Source: Varibaculum prostatecancerukia (GTDB lineage: Bacteria; Actinomycetota; Actinomycetes; Actinomycetales; Actinomycetaceae). Taken from it: DNA of 64,000 nt. Within the stretch, counting starts at the first letter, position 1, and the number at the start of each line of letters is the position of its first letter. Position numbers and translations under genes: made by a program. The DNA is taken from assembly GCF_943169825.2 (NCBI RefSeq), contig NZ_OW968402.1, positions 682,001 through 746,000 of the forward strand, read 5' to 3'. The notes beneath the pieces were generated by a model that worked only from the letters and a program-made list of their open reading frames with translations, was not told the DNA's origin and ran no database searches. Positions 59,151 to 64,000 of the stretch are shown piece after piece.

Positions 59151-60536
59151 TCATGCTAAAGAATCCAGAAAATCTGCCGCCTGGTTTGCGTCCTCAAAAA
59201 CTGCCCCATCTTCGGGATCTTTACCTTCGATAACTCTTTGTGCGTGTGTCAGGGCGCGAGCTGTCTGCGCCTTAGGTACTGGGCGGCGCGGGGCAGAGGC
59301 CAGGGTATCCCACTGGGTGGAGGCAAGGCGACGTTCACTGCCACTGATCAGGTCAAACAAATCTGGTTGCCACCAGCCGCGTTGCCCACGCCCGATACTA
59401 AGCGGCGCCACTATTCCCGCCGCAACTAAATCTTTGGCAGCGTTCTCGATAGCGGGGCGAGAAACCTTTAAGGTTTGAGCGGCAGAAGCGATAGTGAACA
59501 TCGGCAGGTTAGGCAGTTTCTCCCGCAAACGGTTAGCGGCCGCATCAATGCGCAAGGAGCGGTGGTGCTCACTGAGGTACCAGGAATCTAGCCGCGCCTT
59601 CCAATCGGTTTGCAGCTCCTCGACTTGGTTCTTGAGGCTTTCGGAAATGGTGAGCGCAATCTGGCAAGCATCCAAGAATACTTTGATCCAACGATTCTCC
59701 GCTGATATTGCCTGTTCGCTGCGGGGGACGGCGAGGTGGCGGTAGGAAGAAAGCGCGTCCTCGTAAAGGTCAGTTCTAGTGGCGAGCGCCAAAGATAGCG
59801 GCAGGGTAGCCCCCTGGGTGAGGCCGCGGCGAGTTAAAACAATATGGATCAGCGCCCGCCCGATGCGGCCATTGCCATCGGGGAAGGGATGGATGGATTC
59901 GAACTGCGCGTGCACCAGCGCCGCCTGTAGCAGCGGGCCGTGCTCCGCCCCATTTAAATATTTTACCAGGTCATTTAATAAGGCATCGAGGTGTTCGGGG
60001 GAGGGTGGGATATAGCTGGCGGCTAGGGGATGGTAGGAGCTGCCCCCTAACCAGTTTTGGCTGCTGCGGATCCCTTGCCAAGTTTCCTCGTGGATTAGCT
60101 TCTGCTGCAAATCCACAATGTCGAGAAGTGAAACCGTCTCGGCGCTAGCTAATTTGTTGGTTGCGTCCTCCAATATCTGGATATTGCGGATGACGTCCCC
60201 AGCGGTGCTGCGCGGATCGGTGCCGCTTTTTTCCTTCAGCTCGGCGCGAGCCAGTTCGCGCGGAGCAACCTGTAATCCCTCGATATTACTGGAGGCGATA
60301 GCTTCACCGCGCAAGATTAGCCGTGCCAAAGACTCCATCCCTAGCTGGGAGATTAGCGGGGAAAACGCCAGGATTTTTTGCTCCAAAATAGCTGCGGTAG
60401 CGGAGTTTTCTTCGGTAATCACAATATTTCCCGCCAGCAGGTCAGGGACGTAGGAGCGGTAATCGCCGCTGCGCCGCCCTTCCCGAGAAAACGCAGACAA
60501 ATTCGCTGGCCAATGACGCTTTTCGTAATGTCCCAT
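59151..60536 (-). CDS. Fic-family AMP transferase, class II, with C-terminal winged helix
   Basis: 461 residues. The Fic motif HPFPDGNGRIGR at 216-227 has every catalytic residue, so it should transfer AMP (or another nucleotide part) to a protein hydroxyl. An N-terminal inhibitory motif of the (S/T)xxxE(G/N) type, SSNIEG at 82-87, marks it as class II, with Glu86 expected to block ATP. A winged-helix-like region at the end (MFTIASAAQTLKVSRPAIEN) suggests DNA binding. GGGGAGGC precedes the ATG. It stands alone, with 40-bp operator-like repeats upstream. The target protein is unknown. Confidence 0.93.
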   Translation of the reverse strand: MGHYEKRHWPANLSAFSREGRRSGDYRSYVPDLLAGNIVITEENSATAAILEQKILAFSPLISQLGMESLARLILRGEAIASSNIEGLQVAPRELARAELKEKSGTDPRSTAGDVIRNIQILEDATNKLASAETVSLLDIVDLQQKLIHEETWQGIRSSQNWLGGSSYHPLAASYIPPSPEHLDALLNDLVKYLNGAEHGPLLQAALVHAQFESIHPFPDGNGRIGRALIHIVLTRRGLTQGATLPLSLALATRTDLYEDALSSYRHLAVPRSEQAISAENRWIKVFLDACQIALTISESLKNQVEELQTDWKARLDSWYLSEHHRSLRIDAAANRLREKLPNLPMFTIASAAQTLKVSRPAIENAAKDLVAAGIVAPLSIGRGQRGWWQPDLFDLISGSERRLASTQWDTLASAPRRPVPKAQTARALTHAQRVIEGKDPEDGAVFEDANQAADFLDSLA

Positions 60537-60658
60537 GCGTTTCGCCTCCCCAGGACTTAGTTTCCCGCCACCTTTGCGGCGGCGCTGCCGTATTGTGGGT
60601 GTTTCCGGTATTGCTGAAAGTTCTTACTTTATTTTCGCACTTTAAAGTAGGTGATTGC

Positions 60659-60750
60659 AAGGATAAGACTTATCCTTACAAAAGTGAGGGGCGGGTGAAA
60701 GGATAAACGCTATCCTTACAAAACTTGCCGGTGGGTGTAAGGATAAGCAT
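60659..60750. repeat. 40-bp direct repeats with internal palindromes, upstream of fic
   Basis: AAGGATAA recurs at 60659, 60699 and 60739, exactly 40 bp apart. The first two units share AAGGATAA, four or five variable bases, then TATCCTTACAAAA, giving a palindrome AGGATAA/TTATCCT; the third unit is truncated. They lie between the divergent fic and acyltransferase genes, 123-214 bp from the fic start. The remaining parts of the 60537-60865 gap hold only a TAGACT element 6 bp before the acyltransferase ATG. Confidence 0.75.
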
Positions 60751-60865
60751 TAAGTTTGCGCTAGGAGGGCAGACTTAGGAGATAGCCGAATTAGGGGTAA
60801 CCGAGTTCGCCCACCTATTTGGATCCTTTGGAAAAGCCGGTTTCAGCTCACGCTAGACTTTAACC

Positions 60866-62827
60866 ATGGCAAATAATGAATGTTCCCCGCTAGCATTGCC
60901 TGAAAACAGGCAGTCAGCAGGGAAAGCCCTTCCTCGGAGGCTCCCAAGCACAAGGATCAAAGCACTGGACGGGATGCGCGCGTTAGCAATAGTGGCGGTA
61001 GTTCTCTACCACCTGCGCCCCAGCGTGTTACCCGGCGGATTCATCGGGGTGACCGTATTCTTCGTGCTCTCCGGGTTCTTGATTACTCGCAGCGTTATCA
61101 GCGCCCTGGATAAGAGAACTTTTTCTTACCGGCGCTACCTGCTGCGGCGTTTCTGGCGCCTATTTTTCCCGATAGTTATCACTATTGCGCTTGCCGCCGT
61201 CCTGACCTATCTATTCGCCCCCAGCCTGCTGCTGAAAGTGCAAAGCGACTGCCTACCGGCGACTTTATTTGTCAGCAACTGGTTCTATATTTTTCGCAAC
61301 GTCCCCTATTTCGCGGCGGCGGGGCTGCCGTCCCCGCTCACCCACCTCTGGTTCCTGGGGGTACTCGCGCAGTTCTATGTAATCTGGCCGCTGATTGTTT
61401 ACTTGTTGCAAAAAATCAGGCGCGCGGCTCCGGCGATTACCGCGGTCTTGATTCTGGCGTCTACGGCGGCCATGGCCTTCTTCTGGCTGCAGGGAAACGG
61501 CGTTACTCACGCGTACTACGGCCTGGATACTCGCGCAGGGGAACTGCTGGTGGGCGCATTTTTAGCGTTTATTTTCCCGCAGGTTTCTTCACCGGGTTCC
61601 GGTTCTGTTTCTCAGGCGAAGACCGGTAAGAGCGCGCTGCTGCAGGTGCTGGCAGTCGGGAGCCTAGTGGGGTTAATAGTCTTCAGCATCTTGGGAAATG
61701 GGGAACTCGCGGCGATTTATCTCGGCGGTTTCTTGCTGGCGGCAATCCTCAGTGCAGTGATAATCGGGGCGGCGGCCTCCGCTGGCTCTCTAATTTCAAA
61801 ACTGCTAAGCAACCCAGTATTCAACTACCTGGGTTCCCGCTCCTTCGCCCTCTACCTAGTGCATTTTCCAATCCTGCTGATACTGAATCCGGCTACCCGC
61901 ACAGTTCCGCCCTCCTGGTGGCAGCAACTCTTGCAGCTACTGATAGTGGCAGTTGCCGCGGAAGTTTTCTATCACCTGGCAGAAGCGCCCGCCACCTTGC
62001 TGAGTTCTCTTTGGAAAAAACCAGGAGAAAAGAAACGCGCGAAACTTCGGGCGCAGGGCTGGCTGCGTAAAGTGCAGCTAACTGTGTTTGCGGTACTGGC
62101 GGCGCTATCACTGGTGGTAGCGGGGACGCTGGCTTTTTATCCTGCGAACTGGCAGCAGATAGCTAAAGACCGAGCCGTACAGTTGCGCCCAGAACTTGCC
62201 TCCGTCTCGTCCTCGAAATCAGAAAAGCAAGAAAATAAGGATAAAGACAGCCGCGCGAAAGAAGATAAAGCCCCCAAAGGGATGAAACCGGTGGCGAAGA
62301 AGATTCCCCGTAACCTGGATACCACCGGGTGGCAGATCGATCCCGAAACCGGCAGCTGCAACGCAGATGTGCTGATTATTGGCGATTCGATAACCGAGGG
62401 GGCAAGCGCCGCCATCAAGAAAGTGTTGCCACAGGCGGTAGTGGATGGGGCAGTTAGCCGCCAGATTCAAAGCGGCCCGGAGATACTTGCCAACTACCAC
62501 AACCAGGGGATTCATCCTCGCGTCCTGGTGTATGCCCTGGGAACTAATGCGGCGCTGCGCGGTGATTTGCTGGCGCAAAACCTGATCGACAGTGCCGAGG
62601 GCGAGCCCATGTATATAGTGACCATCCGCAATCCGTATCCTTTGCAAGATATGAATAATGAAGTGTTTAACCGGCTATCTAAGGACAATCCGAATGTGGG
62701 AATCATTGACTGGTGGGCGGCCACCGAGGGGCATCCGGAATACCTGGTAGATGATGGAACCCATCCCACCGCTGCCGGCAACGAGGTGCTCGCGAACCTG
62801 TACAAGCAAGCCCTGTGTGGGCGGTAG
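60866..62827 (+). CDS. OatA-like acyltransferase: acyltransferase-3 membrane domain + SGNH domain
   Basis: 653 residues. The N-terminal acyltransferase-3 domain has about 10-11 membrane helices, with IKALDGMRALAIVAVVLYHL (catalytic His in LYHLRP) and VTVFFVLSGFLITRS. A charged linker of Lys/Glu/Asp follows (~450-480), then the extracytoplasmic SGNH esterase-like domain: ADVLIIGDSITEGA (nucleophile Ser), YALGTNAAL (Asn) and DDGTHPTAAGNE (Asp-His). Relatives O-acetylate peptidoglycan or surface glycans, lowering lysozyme sensitivity. The ATG follows TAGACT (60854-60859) by exactly 6 bp without a Shine-Dalgarno. Convergent with a small membrane protein gene. Confidence 0.93.
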   Translation: MANNECSPLALPENRQSAGKALPRRLPSTRIKALDGMRALAIVAVVLYHLRPSVLPGGFIGVTVFFVLSGFLITRSVISALDKRTFSYRRYLLRRFWRLFFPIVITIALAAVLTYLFAPSLLLKVQSDCLPATLFVSNWFYIFRNVPYFAAAGLPSPLTHLWFLGVLAQFYVIWPLIVYLLQKIRRAAPAITAVLILASTAAMAFFWLQGNGVTHAYYGLDTRAGELLVGAFLAFIFPQVSSPGSGSVSQAKTGKSALLQVLAVGSLVGLIVFSILGNGELAAIYLGGFLLAAILSAVIIGAAASAGSLISKLLSNPVFNYLGSRSFALYLVHFPILLILNPATRTVPPSWWQQLLQLLIVAVAAEVFYHLAEAPATLLSSLWKKPGEKKRAKLRAQGWLRKVQLTVFAVLAALSLVVAGTLAFYPANWQQIAKDRAVQLRPELASVSSSKSEKQENKDKDSRAKEDKAPKGMKPVAKKIPRNLDTTGWQIDPETGSCNADVLIIGDSITEGASAAIKKVLPQAVVDGAVSRQIQSGPEILANYHNQGIHPRVLVYALGTNAALRGDLLAQNLIDSAEGEPMYIVTIRNPYPLQDMNNEVFNRLSKDNPNVGIIDWWAATEGHPEYLVDDGTHPTAAGNEVLANLYKQALCGR

Positions 62828-62860
62828 GGGGCTTCGGCGCATCTAGGAAGTGTTTTAGCT

Positions 62861-63352
62861 TCAGCGGGTGATAAGTGTGGCTATACCAGAGAGAATGGCT
62901 GCCAAAACTGCCACCCCGACCGTGCCGAATAGCCATTTGATGACCTTGTCGCGGAGTCTAATGTAGGGCTGTAAGTCCTCGGTACCAGGGATAACCCACG
63001 CCCTGGTGTGTCCCACCCAGTATTCGTCTACCAAGAAACGGTCGATGAGGTTAGTGATGAATAAAATTGCCGCTATCTGCCAAAAGCCTGCCAGGAACCC
63101 CCGGGTGTCATTTATCGCATAAACACAGACCAGCGTGTAAATAATGTAGCCGGGAATGCAAATTGCTTTGAAAATCGCGCGGCCGCGTTTGATTTTATTA
63201 TGCGTGGTCAATCCCAACTTTACGCACCGTTCCTGCACCTGGGAAGGGTAAAGATACACCATATTAACCGGGCTTTTGCGGATGCCGATGGCGCAGAGCA
63301 GAATCAGCAGCGCGCCCAGCACCAGTCCTTCCAGGACAACTCGTAAAATCAT
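62861..63352 (-). CDS. Small membrane protein of unknown function
   Basis: 163 residues from the ATG at 63352, with GGGGAAAGGGAACG upstream; a 26-residue longer reading to 63430 has no Shine-Dalgarno. Four hydrophobic segments: VVLEGLVLGALLILLCAIGI, FKAICIPGYIIYTLVCVYAI, FWQIAAILFITNLIDRFLVD and WLFGTVGVAVLAAILSGIAT. The loop between 3 and 4 contains DEYWVGHTRAWVIPGTEDLQ, the most polar region. The family is unrecognised and no partner is clear. Confidence 0.65.
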   Translation of the reverse strand: MILRVVLEGLVLGALLILLCAIGIRKSPVNMVYLYPSQVQERCVKLGLTTHNKIKRGRAIFKAICIPGYIIYTLVCVYAINDTRGFLAGFWQIAAILFITNLIDRFLVDEYWVGHTRAWVIPGTEDLQPYIRLRDKVIKWLFGTVGVAVLAAILSGIATLITR

Positions 63353-63469
63353 CGTTCCCTTTCCCCTGAAACGCCAGCCGGATCGGGCTTTGAACTCAAG
63401 AAAGTAGCCCTTTGACCTGGCAAACTCCACTTTTCGACTTAAATAGTTTCGCTCATTTTCCCTAAATTT

Positions 63470-63575
63470 AAAAGGTACCGGATTTGCTCAATCCCTTTGT
63501 TCGCGCCCCGGGCTTTATTGGCGTTAAGGACGTTAGCGTTGAGGTATCTTTCGAGGGCGAGGCAGAGGGGTTACC
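63470..63575 (-). other. Gap downstream of the AbrB-type gene with a short coding-like remnant
   Basis: A VapC- or MazF-type toxin would be expected just downstream of the AbrB-type gene, but no start or intact frame exists. One minus-strand frame reads LALERYLNANVLNANKARGA then NKGIEQIRYLLNLGKMSETI and ends in a stop near 63436, with a stop near 63578 upstream. It looks like a degraded protein end, but I cannot name a family. Confidence 0.25.
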
Positions 63576-63821
63576 TTAGGGGACTGCTACGTCTTGGGCA
63601 GCGCTGCGGCGCTCCGCGATCAGTTCCTCAACAAGGCTGCTCGCCCCAATTTGTCTCTTTATCAGCTCTTTAGCCTGCTCCACAGTCATGGTGATAACTC
63701 CGTGCGGCGTTTCCATCATCAGCAGCTGGGTGCCTGGTTCCCATTTTTGTTTCCGGCGCAGCTTAGAGGGGATAACCAACCGCCCTCGGTCTTTCATAAC
63801 AGCCGTATAGGTGGTGCTCAT
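63576..63821 (-). CDS. AbrB/MazE-type DNA-binding protein (orphan antitoxin?)
   Basis: 81 residues from the ATG at 63821; a start at 63839 adds six. The N-terminus TYTAVMKDRGRLVIPSKLRR is a SpoVT/AbrB swapped-hairpin domain (GRLVIPSKLR is its core). The C-terminal half (TMTVEQAKELIKRQIGASSL, VEELIAERRSAAQDVAVP) is the helical toxin-binding type of VapB antitoxins. No toxin gene follows. It may be an orphan antitoxin or a plain regulator. The 159 bases from 63842 to the window end hold nothing I can support. Confidence 0.85.
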   Translation of the reverse strand: MSTTYTAVMKDRGRLVIPSKLRRKQKWEPGTQLLMMETPHGVITMTVEQAKELIKRQIGASSLVEELIAERRSAAQDVAVP

Positions 63822-64000
63822 AACTTGAGTTTGCCACATTGAGAATGCGCGAGTTTACTCCGCGGGGAAGTCGGGAAGAGTACCGGGGACCTGGGTGCGC
63901 TGGATACGGGGTGTGTTTTATCCGAAGATATTAATTATTACTAATTGCTTCTACCAGCAAGAAAGCCTTAAATTTGTGTAAATATTTGAATTCTTGTCCC

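Noticed and set aside
58993-59478. 161-residue plus-strand frame after the paralogue array
   Set aside because: Most of it is antisense to the clear fic gene and it has no ribosome-binding site.
60659-60750. 40-bp repeats as a small CRISPR array
   Set aside because: Only two and a half units, the intervening bases are not unique spacers of constant type, and no cas gene is present; a promoter-operator repeat is more likely.

Overview
This is a chromosomal window from a Gram-positive actinobacterium, most likely in the Actinomycetaceae (Varibaculum or Mobiluncus-like; a guess from gene content and moderate GC, not a database result). The actinobacterial assignment rests on several gene orders I recognise from that phylum: a DEAD-box helicase, a ferritin-like protein, a DUF3107 protein and the AdnA/AdnB helicase-nuclease; then tatD, an Rpf-like protein, ksgA and ispE; then tRNA-Gln, glmU, prs, rplY and pth; then rimP, nusA, infB, rbfA, truB and ribF. 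A very large 2-hydroxyacyl-CoA dehydratase activase suggests an anaerobic or fermentative lifestyle.

Layout. 1-9.1 kb: RNA helicase (cut by the window edge), ferritin-like protein, DUF3107 and adnAB. 9.1-13.4 kb: an APH-fold phosphotransferase, a small secreted protein with a CRP/GlxR-type site and its own terminator, and a two-gene PH-domain membrane operon. 13.6-21 kb: three large YhgE/Pip membrane proteins. 21-23.4 kb: folA/thyA and an unknown protein. 23.5-31.7 kb: DUF2505, pdtaS, tatD, an Rpf-like secreted muralytic protein, a single-ORF KsgA-IspE fusion and an ABC-F ATPase. 31.7-36.3 kb: MarR regulator, tRNA-Gln, a GlmU that lacks most of its acetyltransferase half, prs, rplY, pth. 36.3-44.9 kb: a lipoprotein and the translation operon, in which ylxR is missing or decayed and a 52-residue Cys-rich protein sits between truB and ribF. 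45-54.4 kb: CPA1 antiporter, a TetR/AAE-transporter pair and the activase. 54.5-59 kb: a two-component system preceded by twin palindromic operators, divergent from four tandem paralogues of an unrecognised membrane-anchored protein. 59.1-64 kb: a Fic protein with 40-bp direct repeats upstream, an OatA-like acyltransferase, a small membrane protein and an AbrB-type protein without a partner toxin.

Most of the window is housekeeping. The best candidates for something undescribed are the four-gene mosaic paralogue array facing the two-component system, the KsgA-IspE fusion, the shortened GlmU, the Cys-rich miniprotein, and a recurrent TANNNT-N6-RTG arrangement that suggests leaderless mRNAs for about eight genes. 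Functions given without a named family are inference; I saw no CRISPR array, insertion sequence, integrase or rRNA gene.
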